DNA of 64,000 nt from Amycolatopsis sp. GTDB lineage: Bacteria; Actinomycetota; Actinomycetes; Mycobacteriales; Pseudonocardiaceae. The stretch spans positions 19,583 through 83,582 of the forward strand of contig NZ_JAODNM010000081.1 of assembly GCF_025464955.1 (NCBI RefSeq). Reading direction: 5' to 3'. The notes beneath the pieces were generated by a model. It saw only the letters and a list, made by a program, of their open reading frames with translations, was not told where the DNA came from and did not search any database. Position numbers and translations under genes: made by a program. Each line of letters starts with the position of its first letter. Within the stretch, counting starts at the first letter, position 1. Positions 42,975 through 51,303 of the stretch are shown piece by piece.

Positions 42975-43274
42975 ATGGCGATCAGCGTGGCCGTCCGTTC
43001 CCAGGGGGGCGAGGTCGAGCAGACCTGCACCCATCTCGCACTCGACGTACTCTGTGAACGTGCCAGAGAGCTGGACCTGCCGATGCTCGGGCTCGTCGAC
43101 GATTGCGACGACACGGTCTTCAACCGCTCGCAGATGCGCCTGGTGGTGGCTGAGCTGCGGCGGCTGGCCGAGGAGTCACCCGGCAGGCGCGCCGAGGCCG
43201 CCCGGCAGGTGCTCGACCTGACCACGCAAGTCGAGCGCCGGCCGCAGCGCTACCTCGTCTTCAACGGAGACTGA
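42975..43274 (+). CDS. Small conserved-looking protein of unknown function
   Basis: A 99-residue acidic protein that I do not recognise. It has no signal or membrane segment. It is predicted mainly helical: LALDVLCERARELDLPMLGLVDDCDDTVFNRSQMRLVVAELRRLAEES and a C-terminal QVLDLTTQVERRPQRYLVF. The codon use is clearly actinomycete coding. No ribosome binding site is evident before the ATG at 42975, so it may be leaderless. It is convergent with phoU, whose stop lies seven bases beyond its own. Confidence 0.65.
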   Translation: MAISVAVRSQGGEVEQTCTHLALDVLCERARELDLPMLGLVDDCDDTVFNRSQMRLVVAELRRLAEESPGRRAEAARQVLDLTTQVERRPQRYLVFNGD

Positions 43275-43281
43275 TCAACCC

Positions 43282-43932
43282 CTAGCCGCGAGTGGGCTCG
43301 ATGCCCGTCTCGGCGAACTCCAGCCGCTTGGAGACCGAGACTGCCTGGTCGCCGAAGCGTTCATAGAACCGCGCCAGCAAGGCCAGGCTCGTGGCCGAGC
43401 GGACACCGTGCTGCCAGTCACCGCCGGTGATCAACGTCAGAACCTGGGCATGCAGAACGTCCAGGGTGTGGTCGGTCTCGTCGAGTTCGGCGAACGCGCC
43501 GGCCGCGTCGCTGGAGAGCAGCTCGCCGATCCGGTCGGCCATCCCGGCCGCGACCGCGCCCATCTCGGTGAACGCCGCTTCGAGCTCGGCCGGCACCGCG
43601 CGCTCAGGATGGGTGAAGCGGGCCGTGTCGGCGATATGGGCGGCCAGGTCGCCCATCCGCTCGATCTTCTCCGCGCAGTACACCGCCGCGAGGATCGTAC
43701 GAAGGTCGCCGGCGACCGGTGACTGCAGCGCGAGCAGCGATTGGGCCTGCTCCTCGCACTCGGCGCGGGCGTGGTCGAGGTCGGAGTCGTCGCCGAGAAC
43801 CTGTTCGGACAGCGCCAGGTCCCCCGTCAGCAGCGCTCGGCTCGCCAGCCGCATCGACTCCGCGGCCAGCCCGCACATATGCGCCAGCCGCTCACCGAGC
43901 AGGGTCAACTCGCCGTGGAAGCTCTCTCTCAT
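43282..43932 (-). CDS. phoU: Phosphate transport regulator PhoU
   Basis: A 216-residue PhoU protein made of two three-helix bundles. The metal-binding signatures are EKIERMGDLAAHIAD in the first half and RFYERFGDQAVSVSKR in the second, matching the E/DxxxD pattern of the family. PhoU tempers the PhoR/SenX3 kinase and the Pst transporter when phosphate is plentiful. Neither pst nor a two-component pair is adjacent here, though actinomycetes often have several phoU genes. It stands alone on the leftward strand. Confidence 0.92.
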   Translation of the reverse strand: MRESFHGELTLLGERLAHMCGLAAESMRLASRALLTGDLALSEQVLGDDSDLDHARAECEEQAQSLLALQSPVAGDLRTILAAVYCAEKIERMGDLAAHIADTARFTHPERAVPAELEAAFTEMGAVAAGMADRIGELLSSDAAGAFAELDETDHTLDVLHAQVLTLITGGDWQHGVRSATSLALLARFYERFGDQAVSVSKRLEFAETGIEPTRG

Positions 43933-44089
43933 GCCACGAGCTTATGGCCAGTGCCAACAAAGCCGGTGACCAGGCCTGACGGCAGCACGGTGCCACTCGT
44001 TCGGGGGGTTGCGGGAACCCGGCGGTTCCGGCAGGCGACCAGTGCGTCGTAGTGACCGTCCACGAACCTCAGGAATTCGGGAGCGACCC

Positions 44090-44326
44090 ATGATCGACGA
44101 GACCGCAGCAACGCCCGGACTACGGCATGTCGCGACGTTCTGCGGCAGCTGCAACTGCGGCTGCCCCGAGGTCTACCTGGCCGACGAGTCCCCCGCCGAA
44201 CGCCGGGTGGTGATCACCGACGACTTCGGCCAGCGCGTCGAAATGAGCATCGAGCAGCTCGAGGTCCTGGTTACCGACATCAAGGCCGGTGTCCTCGACG
44301 AAGTGCTCACCACTTCCGCCCACTGA
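44090..44326 (+). CDS. Small Cys-rich protein (CGSCNCGCPE)
   Basis: A 78-residue protein with four cysteines in ten residues, CGSCNCGC, near residue 18, followed by PEVYL and an acidic helical tail (MSIEQLEVLVTDIKAGVLDEVL). It has no signal peptide. I do not recognise a named family. The cluster could bind zinc or iron-sulfur, or be a site of peptide modification, but no maturase gene is adjacent. GGGAG lies upstream of the ATG at 44090. It lies between phoU and a luciferase-like oxidoreductase on opposite strands. Confidence 0.65.
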   Translation: MIDETAATPGLRHVATFCGSCNCGCPEVYLADESPAERRVVITDDFGQRVEMSIEQLEVLVTDIKAGVLDEVLTTSAH

Positions 44327-44376
44327 ACCGCGGGACGTGTCGGTGCGGCCGCGTCGTGCCGACACGTCGCGAGGTG

Positions 44377-45342
44377 TCAGGTACGCCACCAGCCCAATGC
44401 CGGCGCGATCTCGGTGGCGATCAGCCGCAGCCGTTCGATCGCCGGTTCCGCGGCGGAGTGCCCGTGGCGGACGACCGGCAGGAACCAGCTGTCGGCGTTG
44501 AGATACCCGAGCAGCGCGGGATCGGCGTACAGGCTCTCGATCACCTCGGACGTCGTGCCGCGGTGCACGTTGAGCCTGTCCAGATACTCCTCGGTGGACA
44601 GCGCGGCGACGTCTGTCAGACCGCGTCGGGTGAGGTTCTCGCGGTGCACGGCCACCGCCGACACGAGTTCGTCACGCGCGGCTTTCCGGTCCTCGGCCGG
44701 AAAAACCGTGCGGACGATGCCGAACCGGGGCCGGCGGGCACCGGACAGGTAGGCGTTGGCCAACGGTCGCTGCCCGGTGTACGGATCGTGCCCGGCGGTG
44801 CCGAGCAGCAGCCCGTCCCCGACCTCGCCGATCACCGCGGCCCGTTCGAGATCGCCGGTCGACTGCCACAGCCGCCCGTCCGCGGTGGGCGCCGGCGGCC
44901 GGAGGATATGGTCGCCGCCCGGTTTCGGTTCGCCCCGCAACGCCGAGCGCAGGGCCCCAAGCCGCTCGTCGAAGAGCGCACGGCGGTTCGCGGGATCGAG
45001 GCCGAACACCCCGAACGCCTCGTTCGGCCCACCGGTGCCCAAGCCCAGTTCGAACGCGCCGTGGGAGCTCGAATCCGGTGTCAGGTTCTCCATTGGCAAC
45101 ACGATCATCGCCGTGCCGAGCCGGAACCGCGGCAGCCGTGAGGCGAGCGCGCCAAAGGACACCATCGGCGACGCCCGGCGCCCGTAGTCGGCACGGACGT
45201 GGTGCTGGGCGACCCAGCCGCCGTCGAAACCGAACGCCTCGGCCGCGGTGAAGACGTCGAAGAGCTCCTTCAGCAAGGTGCCCTCGTCCTTGCCCGCCCC
45301 GTCCAGGTGGGTGAGGAACCCCAGTTTGAACGCGCTGCCCAT
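44377..45342 (-). CDS. LLM-class flavin-dependent oxidoreductase
   Basis: A 321-residue luciferase-like monooxygenase. KLGFLTHLDG at the N-terminus, AAEAFGFDGGWVAQHH, FRLGTAMIVLP and FELGLGTGGPNEAF are family motifs of the FMN or F420-binding TIM barrel. The stretch between the third strand and FELGLG is shorter than usual, lacking the typical LAEDLATLD segment. Members oxidise long-chain aldehydes, alkanesulfonates or F420-linked substrates. GGGGGAA precedes the ATG at 45342. No flavin reductase is adjacent. The substrate is unknown. Confidence 0.83.
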   Translation of the reverse strand: MGSAFKLGFLTHLDGAGKDEGTLLKELFDVFTAAEAFGFDGGWVAQHHVRADYGRRASPMVSFGALASRLPRFRLGTAMIVLPMENLTPDSSSHGAFELGLGTGGPNEAFGVFGLDPANRRALFDERLGALRSALRGEPKPGGDHILRPPAPTADGRLWQSTGDLERAAVIGEVGDGLLLGTAGHDPYTGQRPLANAYLSGARRPRFGIVRTVFPAEDRKAARDELVSAVAVHRENLTRRGLTDVAALSTEEYLDRLNVHRGTTSEVIESLYADPALLGYLNADSWFLPVVRHGHSAAEPAIERLRLIATEIAPALGWWRT

Positions 45343-45534
45343 CGGATTCCCCCAGGTTGCCGAAAAAAGCTGTATCGCACCAGGTGACCAGCGACTATCG
45401 CGAGGGTCAACGTGTCCCGGTCCGTGGACGACGTGGTACACGGCCATTCCGGCGCGCCCTTGTCATGCGCCAGCCACCTCGGGTTCATTCGATCGGTGGG
45501 AGTTGGTTCGCCGCGCTCGTTACCGTGCGGAGTC

Positions 45535-46071
45535 GTGGAACAGCAGGAGCAGCTGGACGACTTCCAGCGCCAGGTCGACGAAATACGGACCAAGAGCCAG
45601 CTGCTGCAGGAAAAGCTGGGCGAGACCAAGGCGACGGTCCGCTCACGCGACGGGCTGGTGACGGTGACGGTCGCCCCCAACGGCGCGTTGCAGGATCTGC
45701 ACATCGACGACCGCGCGCTGCGAGGGGTCCCCAATGCGGCACGCCTCACCGCGACGATCATGGAGACCTTCGGCCGCGCACAACGTCAGGCCGCACGTGA
45801 GGTCGCCGACCTTCTGGAACCGATGGCCGGCGGGACGGACATGATGCGGGTCGTGCGGAGCTTCCTCCCGCCACCCGAAGAACCGGAAGAACCCGAAGCG
45901 GCACAACAGGAATCCCCGCCGCCTCCGGTCGCGCCGCCGCGGATGCCCCCACCGCCCCCACCACCTTCGGCGCCGCCGCAGGCACCCCAGACCCCGCAGG
46001 CACCGCGTACGAAACGCTCCCGCGCCGCGGACGGCGATCAGACTGACGACGGCGAAATGGACCCATGGTGA
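45535..46071 (+). CDS. YbaB/EbfC family protein with proline-rich tail
   Basis: A 178-residue protein. Residues 1-105 match YbaB/EbfC nucleoid proteins: a coiled-coil helix EQLDDFQRQVDEIRTKSQLLQEKL, a VTVTVAPNGALQDLHIDD hairpin and a second helix. The last 65 residues are extremely proline-rich (PPPPPPPSAPP and similar) and end acidic. In actinomycetes YbaB-like proteins commonly sit next to type VII secretion substrates, as here, where the next start overlaps its stop by seven bases. I start at the GTG at 45535 after GGAG; upstream in-frame sequence is not conserved-looking. Role: possibly a chaperone or partner of the following proteins rather than a DNA binder. Confidence 0.78.
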   Translation: MEQQEQLDDFQRQVDEIRTKSQLLQEKLGETKATVRSRDGLVTVTVAPNGALQDLHIDDRALRGVPNAARLTATIMETFGRAQRQAAREVADLLEPMAGGTDMMRVVRSFLPPPEEPEEPEAAQQESPPPPVAPPRMPPPPPPPSAPPQAPQTPQAPRTKRSRAADGDQTDDGEMDPW

Positions 46072-46400
46072 GCAACGGCGGTTTCGAGGTCGACCCGGCG
46101 GAGCTCCGGAAGTTCGCGTCCTACCTCAGCGACACCGCGCACGCGGAGATCGTCGACGCGGCCAACGGCGTCCACTCGGCCAACGGGTTCGACAACAGCG
46201 CGTTCGGCATCTTCGCGGCCCAGATCCTCGCCATCCCGGCCAGGATCGCCATGGCCGCCGTGACGGACAACCTGAACAAGCTCGCCGACGAAATAAGCCA
46301 GGCCGCGCAAAGCACGGTCACCGCGGCGACGACCTACCAGCAGCACGAAGAGTCCGTCACGCGCACTTTGAACACGATCAGCCCGGGAGATGGACTTTGA
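46065..46400 (+). CDS. EspC-like type VII secretion substrate
   Basis: A 111-residue helical-hairpin protein of the ESX EspC group. FEVDPAELRKFASYL opens the first helix, GFDNSAFGIFAAQIL forms the turn region, and the second helix ends in YQQHE (residues 91-95), matching the YxxxD/E export motif of type VII substrates. It has no Sec signal. It overlaps the YbaB gene upstream and its TGA overlaps the TTG of the next gene, so all three are translationally coupled. It probably forms a complex with the large downstream protein and carries it to an ESX secretion machine encoded elsewhere. Confidence 0.78.
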   Translation: MVSNGGFEVDPAELRKFASYLSDTAHAEIVDAANGVHSANGFDNSAFGIFAAQILAIPARIAMAAVTDNLNKLADEISQAAQSTVTAATTYQQHEESVTRTLNTISPGDGL

Positions 46401-47905
46401 GCCAGTTGGACCTCACCGCCGACAACTCGACCGCGGGGCTCGGCGTCGCCGACAGCTGGCACAGCGTCGCCACCTCGATCGAGGCGCTCAAGACCGCGCA
46501 CGGCGGCGACCGCGCCGCGGTGGCCGTCGAGATCGGTGTGACCGTGGCCAGCGGAGTCCTGGACACGGTCGCGTTCGTGCTCGACCCGCTGGCCAAGCTG
46601 ATCTCGGCGGGCCTCGGCTGGCTGATCGAACACGTCAGGTTCCTGCGCTGGCCGTTGGACCAGGTCGCCGGCAACCCGGACCAGATCAAGGTGATCGCCA
46701 CTCAGCTGCACACCATCGGCGAGAACCTCCGCAACGCCGCGACGGACCTCGACAGCGCGCTCAAGGCCGACCTCCCCACCTGGAAGGGGCAGGCGGCCGA
46801 CCAGTTCACCGCGGCGATGAACGGCCACAAGACCCACATCGACGACTCGGGGCACGCGGTCGACGTGGCCGGCTACGTGGTCGAAACGACGATGGCGCTC
46901 ATCGCCGCGGTGCGCGCGCTGTTCCGCGACATCATCACCACGATCCTCGGCGACATCATCTCCACCATGCTCATCGCGCTGGCGACCGCGCCCCTGACCT
47001 TCGGCGCGTCGATCGTGGCGGGGGTCGCCGAGGTGATCACCGTGGTCAGCGTGCAGGTCGCGTCGATGCTGGCGAAACTGGCCAAGGCGCTCGGGCTGGC
47101 CGGCCGCAGCGCCGGACGCCTGCACGATCTCGGCGACCTGACCCACGGCGAAAGCACCGCGGGCGGTCACGCGCTGGGCGACCTGCCGCCGCGCCCGGCC
47201 AACCCCACGCCGCCGCATACCCCGGAACCGACCCCTCACACGCCGACGGACGACACCCCGCCGGCCACCCACGACGACACCCCGCCGCCCGCGCACAATG
47301 ACGACGGCTACGGCCCTCAGCAAGACATCTACAACGAATACCACGACGGGCCGTCGAGCTCGAACAGCAGCACGCACAGCGAGGACGGCTACGGTCCCCA
47401 ACAGGACATCTACGACGAGTACCACAACACCCCCGGCGGAGACGGCACGTCGACCCACTCGTCGGACGCCGGCGGTCCGAGCGTCCACGGCGAACCGGCG
47501 CCGACTCCCACGCCGACACCCACCCCCACACCGCCGCCGAGCGTCCACGACGAGCCCGCGGTCGCCGCGCCTGACCCGAAACCGACGGGTCCGGTGTCGG
47601 TGCTGAAGGACCAGGACATCGCCAAGCTGAAGGCGCACGAGGACTGGCTCAAGAAGGTCTACGAGGGCCCCCAGAACAAGGCGAAGTTCGTGGACAACTG
47701 GATCAAGAAGACATACCCGGACGCCTACCCATACATCAAGGGGATGTCCGACGCGAAGAGCAGCAAGAACTGGGTCGGCTGGGTCGACAAGAACTTCGTC
47801 CAGGTCGACAAGCAGCTCACCGGAATCCAGGACCAGGCCGACAAGGCTTGGGCGCAGTCCGACTCGCAGTGGCGTGAGCAGCACCCCGACCCGGCCGCCC
47901 CCTGA
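46397..47905 (+). CDS. Large WXG-domain protein, putative type VII effector
   Basis: A 502-residue multi-domain protein. Residues 90-150 form a WXG100-like helical hairpin with WKG at 129-131; residues 165-230 contain long hydrophobic helices; residues 250-400 are a Pro/Thr/Asp/Ser-rich linker with two copies of DGYGPQQDIYxEYH near 303 and 331 and a PTPTPTPTPTP run; residues 405-500 are a compact charged, Trp/Lys-rich C-terminal domain (KAHEDWLKKVYEG, NWIKKTYPDAYPYI, NWVGWVDKNF). I do not recognise the C-terminal domain, which is where polymorphic effectors carry their activity. It starts with TTG seven bases after GGGAG. No immunity gene is obvious; an SRPBCC gene follows. Confidence 0.75.
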   Translation: MSQLDLTADNSTAGLGVADSWHSVATSIEALKTAHGGDRAAVAVEIGVTVASGVLDTVAFVLDPLAKLISAGLGWLIEHVRFLRWPLDQVAGNPDQIKVIATQLHTIGENLRNAATDLDSALKADLPTWKGQAADQFTAAMNGHKTHIDDSGHAVDVAGYVVETTMALIAAVRALFRDIITTILGDIISTMLIALATAPLTFGASIVAGVAEVITVVSVQVASMLAKLAKALGLAGRSAGRLHDLGDLTHGESTAGGHALGDLPPRPANPTPPHTPEPTPHTPTDDTPPATHDDTPPPAHNDDGYGPQQDIYNEYHDGPSSSNSSTHSEDGYGPQQDIYDEYHNTPGGDGTSTHSSDAGGPSVHGEPAPTPTPTPTPTPPPSVHDEPAVAAPDPKPTGPVSVLKDQDIAKLKAHEDWLKKVYEGPQNKAKFVDNWIKKTYPDAYPYIKGMSDAKSSKNWVGWVDKNFVQVDKQLTGIQDQADKAWAQSDSQWREQHPDPAAP

Positions 47906-47926
47906 AAGTCCACTGTGGACTTACAG

Positions 47927-47987
47927 CCCGTCCTGCGAACTACCGAGGAGTACCTTAACCTCGGATAAGGTACGTTCGCAGGACGGG
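47927..47987 (+). promoter_or_regulatory. Nested inverted repeats overlapping the SRPBCC ribosome binding site
   Basis: CCCGTCCTGCGAAC (47927-47940) pairs perfectly with 47974-47987. Inside are TACCTTA (47951-47957) with TAAGGTA (47966-47972), and CCGAGG (47943-47948) with CCTCGG (47959-47964), which compete. The right outer arm overlaps GGGAG at 47985-47989. It could be a terminator for the T7SS operon, an operator, or an RNA switch. Confidence 0.5.
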
Positions 47988-47994
47988 AGTGGTC

Positions 47995-48447
47995 ATGGTC
48001 GACGTCGTACGAACATTCACCGTGCCCGAGCCCGTCGACGTCATCGTGGCGTACCTCAAGGATTTCGCGAACGCCGAAAACTGGAATCCGGGCACGGTGT
48101 CGTGCAGCCGCGTCGACAACGGGCCGATCGAGGTCGGATCGAAGTGGCACCACGTTTCCGAGTTTCACGGCAGGACGATCGAACTGGCCTACCACCTCGC
48201 CCGGTACGAACCCCGGCACCTGACTTTCCTCGGCGAGAACGAGACGGAAACCTCGACCGAGGATCTCAAGTTCGTCCCGGTCGCCGAGGGAACCTCGATC
48301 ACCTACCACGCGAACCTCGTGTTCGACGAGGTCGGCAGACTCGCCGATTCGCTGCTGAAGCACGAGTTCGACAAGTTCGGCGACGAGGTCGTGGCCACGA
48401 TGACCAGGACTCTCAGCAGCCAGCCGAAAACGTCAGGACTCCCCTAG
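47995..48447 (+). CDS. SRPBCC (polyketide cyclase/dehydrase-like) protein
   Basis: A 150-residue START/Bet v1-fold protein. RTFTVPEPVDVIVAYLKDFANAENWNPG, then WHHVSEFHGRTIEL and a long C-terminal helix are typical of SRPBCC proteins that bind hydrophobic ligands. No catalytic residues can be assigned. GGGAG overlaps a long inverted repeat, suggesting structural control of translation. It follows the type VII gene by about 90 bases, but that repeat separates them, so it may not be part of the operon. Confidence 0.75.
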   Translation: MVDVVRTFTVPEPVDVIVAYLKDFANAENWNPGTVSCSRVDNGPIEVGSKWHHVSEFHGRTIELAYHLARYEPRHLTFLGENETETSTEDLKFVPVAEGTSITYHANLVFDEVGRLADSLLKHEFDKFGDEVVATMTRTLSSQPKTSGLP

Positions 48448-48528
48448 CCGGGCCGACCGGAGTCGCGGCTGATCCGAGAATGAAGAGCCTGGCGTGGTCG
48501 GCCGCTTCACCGTTCTACCCCAACCCCT

Positions 48529-49953
48529 TCAGCGGCCTGCCCCGGATTCGCGATCGAATAATTCGCACGAGTTTCTGAACTCCGGCCGGGCGTAGGTCAC
48601 CAAGTGCGTCGCGGCGACAGCGCGCCATGGCTGCCAGTTCGCGGCGAGTTCCTCAGCCGAGCCGGTGGCCCCGATGGTGCGCAGCGCCCGGCGCAGGTCC
48701 GGATCCGAGGACGGGAAAGCGTCGCGCTGGCCGAGCCGGAGCGCTACCTGGTGCGCCGCGGTCGACCCGATGCCCGGGATCGACGTCAGCGACGACACGA
48801 GGTCAGCCAGCCCAAGACTCCCGTCGAGCATGACGTCGCCTGCTGCCACGCCGACGGCGAGCGCGCGGACGGCCTCAGCGGTCCGCCGAGGAAGGTCGAT
48901 CGCACCGAAGTCCCCGTCCGCCAGCAGTTCGGCGGCCGGGAAGAGGTGGGTGAGCCCGTGGTCGAGGCCGGGAACCGCGCGCCCGAACGTCCGGACCAGC
49001 GTTCCCATGCGTTCCGTCGCTCGAGGTAGGCCGCAGTTCTGCGCGACAACAGCATGGACGGCGACCTCGAACGTGCCCCAGGCACCCGGAACGCGAACTC
49101 CCGGCCGCGCGGACACGAGCGGCCCGATCGTCGGATCGGTGGAGAGGCGCGCCATCGCGGATCCGGTGTCGGCGTCGACGCCCACCAGCCGGCTCACCCG
49201 TTCCACGACGTGGATCAGGCCCTCCCAGTACGGAAGGTGCGCCCGGAGCAGCAGGTGGTCCGCACCACCGGGATGCACCTCCAGCACGCCGGCGTCACCG
49301 TCCAGGCTGATCGTGCGGCGGTAGACGCCGCCCTCGACCGACTCCACCCCCGGGACGGCGCGATCGGCGAGGAACGCGAGAACGGTGTCCCAGTCGAACG
49401 GAGGTCGGAACGGAAGACGCAGGGTCAACCCGCCGTCCGCGGCGAGCCGGTCGGCCCGGCGCCGACGGTCGCGTAACTCACCTGGCGGCGCGCGGAACAC
49501 TTCGCGCATGTCGCGGTTGAACTGCCTCAGGCTCCCGAAGCCGGACGCGAACGCGACTTCCGCGAGGTTCAGGTCTGAGTCGTCCAAGAGCCGTCGGGCG
49601 AAGTGCGCGCGCCGCGACCGCGCGAGCTGATCGGGCGTGACGCCGAGAGTGTCGGCGAACAGTCGACGCAAGTGGCGCGGCGAGACTGCGAGGCGTGTGC
49701 CGAGAGCCGCCTCGGTTCCTTCGTCCAACGTGCCTTCGATGATGAGCTGCACCGCACGGCAGACCAGTTCGGGCGTGTCCGCGCCGAGCGGACCGGCCAC
49801 GCGGTACGGGCGGCAGCGGAGGCAGGCGCGGAAGCCGGCCGCCTCCGCCGTCGCGGCCAGTTCGAACGTGCGGACGTTCTCGGCGAGGGGTTTCGCGCCG
49901 CATCCGGGCCGGCAGTAGATCCCGGTCGTCACCACGGCGGAGAACGTTGTCAT
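48529..49953 (-). CDS. Ada-type regulator fused to AlkA DNA glycosylase
   Basis: A 474-residue fusion. Residues 1-55 form the Ada zinc domain with Cys14, Cys18, Cys44 and Cys47 (YCRPGC ... CLRC), which accepts methyl groups from phosphotriesters. Residues 60-160 are an AraC-type DNA-binding domain (LAVSPRHLRRLFADTLG, VAFASGFGSLRQFNRD). Residues 170-474 match AlkA, with an N-terminal domain and the HhH-GPD domain: SIPGIGSTAAHQVALRLGQRDAFPSSD, including the likely catalytic Asp near 428. It lacks the AdaB O6-methylguanine domain. It removes alkylated bases and induces repair genes. The start is a few residues shorter than many Ada proteins. Confidence 0.92.
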   Translation of the reverse strand: MTTFSAVVTTGIYCRPGCGAKPLAENVRTFELAATAEAAGFRACLRCRPYRVAGPLGADTPELVCRAVQLIIEGTLDEGTEAALGTRLAVSPRHLRRLFADTLGVTPDQLARSRRAHFARRLLDDSDLNLAEVAFASGFGSLRQFNRDMREVFRAPPGELRDRRRRADRLAADGGLTLRLPFRPPFDWDTVLAFLADRAVPGVESVEGGVYRRTISLDGDAGVLEVHPGGADHLLLRAHLPYWEGLIHVVERVSRLVGVDADTGSAMARLSTDPTIGPLVSARPGVRVPGAWGTFEVAVHAVVAQNCGLPRATERMGTLVRTFGRAVPGLDHGLTHLFPAAELLADGDFGAIDLPRRTAEAVRALAVGVAAGDVMLDGSLGLADLVSSLTSIPGIGSTAAHQVALRLGQRDAFPSSDPDLRRALRTIGATGSAEELAANWQPWRAVAATHLVTYARPEFRNSCELFDRESGAGR

Positions 49954-50114
49954 GGCTCCCAGGTATAGGCGCTCCGGCGGAGGAGCGCTAGCCGTATTCG
50001 GACGTGCTCGTCAACGATCATGTCCGAATACGGCCAGACTTCGCCCCGCCTGACGGGTGATCCTTTGAACTCAGCGGCGCACGGCACTGTGCGTCAGACC
50101 CGAGAGGATTCTCC

Positions 50115-50411
50115 GTGCTCACCAAGGTGTTCCCCATCAAGCTCAAGCCCGGCAAGCAGGCCGAAGTCGAGGCCATCGTCGAGCGTTTCGCGCCGCAGGG
50201 ACCGGTGCGGGAGCCCGGGACGCTGTCGTTCCGCGTCTACCGCGATCCGGCCACTGTGGATTACCTGCTCTTCGTCGAGCATTTCGCCGACCAGGCCGCC
50301 TATGAGGCCCACACCGGCTCGTCCGCGTACCAGGAGTTCATCGTCGGACAGTTCGCCGAGCACATCGTCGAGTTCGTGGAGATCGACCACGAACTCCTCG
50401 TCGGCCTCTGA
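50115..50411 (+). CDS. Antibiotic biosynthesis monooxygenase (ABM) domain protein
   Basis: A 98-residue ferredoxin-like-fold protein. The pattern FPIKLKPGKQAEVEAIVERFA, GTLSFRVYRDP, YLLFVEHFADQAAYEAHTGSSAYQEF is that of ABM-domain proteins, which include cofactor-free quinol monooxygenases and haem-degrading enzymes. The residues that would define a haem oxygenase (Asn, His, Trp) are not clearly present, so the quinol type is more likely. It starts with GTG after GAGAGGA and ends at a strong terminator. Confidence 0.8.
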   Translation: MLTKVFPIKLKPGKQAEVEAIVERFAPQGPVREPGTLSFRVYRDPATVDYLLFVEHFADQAAYEAHTGSSAYQEFIVGQFAEHIVEFVEIDHELLVGL

Positions 50412-50421
50412 CCCACACCGC

Positions 50422-50462
50422 GGGCTCGTGGGCGTTTCGGCGTCCACGAGCCCCCCTTTTTT
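50422..50462 (+). terminator. Rho-independent terminator with U-run
   Basis: GGGCTCGTGG (50422-50431) pairs with CCACGAGCCC (50443-50452), followed by CCCTTTTTTC. It is the only hairpin in the window with a classical T-run. It lies ten bases after the ABM gene and just before the next gene's ribosome binding site. Confidence 0.88.
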
Positions 50463-50481
50463 CTTTGTCGAGGGAGAAACC

Positions 50482-51303
50482 GTGACGCTGAAGGCCAAGG
50501 CGGAATCATTGCGGGCGTTGCACGACACGCTGCTGATCCTGCCGAACGCGTGGGACGCCGGAAGCGCCGCGCTGATCGAGCAAGCCGGCGCGAAGGCGAT
50601 CGCCACGACGAGCGGAGGTATCGCCTGGTCCGTCGGCCGGTCCGACGGACAGAACCTGACCAGGGCCGAGATGGTCGACCGGATCCGGCGGATTGCGTCC
50701 ACAGTGGACATCCCGGTCACCGCCGACGTCGAGGGCGGGTACGGCCCCGGCCCCCAAGACGTCGAGGCGACCGTCGAAGCCGTCGTCGGCGCCGGAGCCG
50801 TCGGGGTGAACCTCGAAGACTCGCGGGCTCCCGGTGGTCCGCTGTTCGACGTCGCCGCACAGGCGGCTCGCGTCCGGGCCGCCCGGGCCGCCGCGACGCG
50901 GGCGGGTCTGCCCGAGCTGGTGATCAACGTGCGGACTGATGTGTTCCTGTACGCCGTCGGCGCGCCGGAAGGGCGGCTCGACGACGTCCTCGACCGAGCG
51001 TCGGCTTACGCGCACGCCGGTGCGGACTGCCTGTTCGTCCCCGGTCTGGTCGACCTCGACGTGGTGTCCGCGCTGGTCAAAGCCTCGCCGTTGCCGATCA
51101 ACGTGATGGCTGGGCCGGGCGCGCCGACCATCGCCGAACTCGCGTCGGCAGGCGTGCGCCGGGTGAGCGTCGGCACCGCCATCAGCCAAGCGGCCTACTC
51201 CGTCGCCCGGCGCGCGGCCGTCGAACTGCTCACCAGCGGCATCTACACCGAACTCGACGGAGCGCTCGACTTCGGCACCCTCAACGGCGTCTTCGATCGC
51301 TGA
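50482..51303 (+). CDS. Isocitrate lyase/PEP mutase superfamily protein
   Basis: A 273-residue TIM-barrel enzyme. LPNAWDAGSAALIEQAGAKAIATTSGGIAWS, PVTADVEGGYG and VGVNLEDS are the hallmark strands that bind Mg2+ and the 2-oxo acid. The KKCGH motif of isocitrate and methylisocitrate lyases is missing, so it belongs to the broad group that includes oxaloacetate decarboxylases and carboxyvinyl-carboxyphosphonate mutases. It starts with GTG after AGGGAG, 20 bases past the terminator. It probably splits a small 2-oxo acid, but the precise substrate is open. The broken MmyB gene overlaps its 3' end on the other strand. Confidence 0.85.
   Translation: MTLKAKAESLRALHDTLLILPNAWDAGSAALIEQAGAKAIATTSGGIAWSVGRSDGQNLTRAEMVDRIRRIASTVDIPVTADVEGGYGPGPQDVEATVEAVVGAGAVGVNLEDSRAPGGPLFDVAAQAARVRAARAAATRAGLPELVINVRTDVFLYAVGAPEGRLDDVLDRASAYAHAGADCLFVPGLVDLDVVSALVKASPLPINVMAGPGAPTIAELASAGVRRVSVGTAISQAAYSVARRAAVELLTSGIYTELDGALDFGTLNGVFDR

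Noticed and set aside
46390..47301. Alternative frame starting at ATG 46390 instead of the TTG at 46397
   Set aside because: The alternative product is Arg-rich low-complexity; the TTG frame has the WKG motif and ordered domains.
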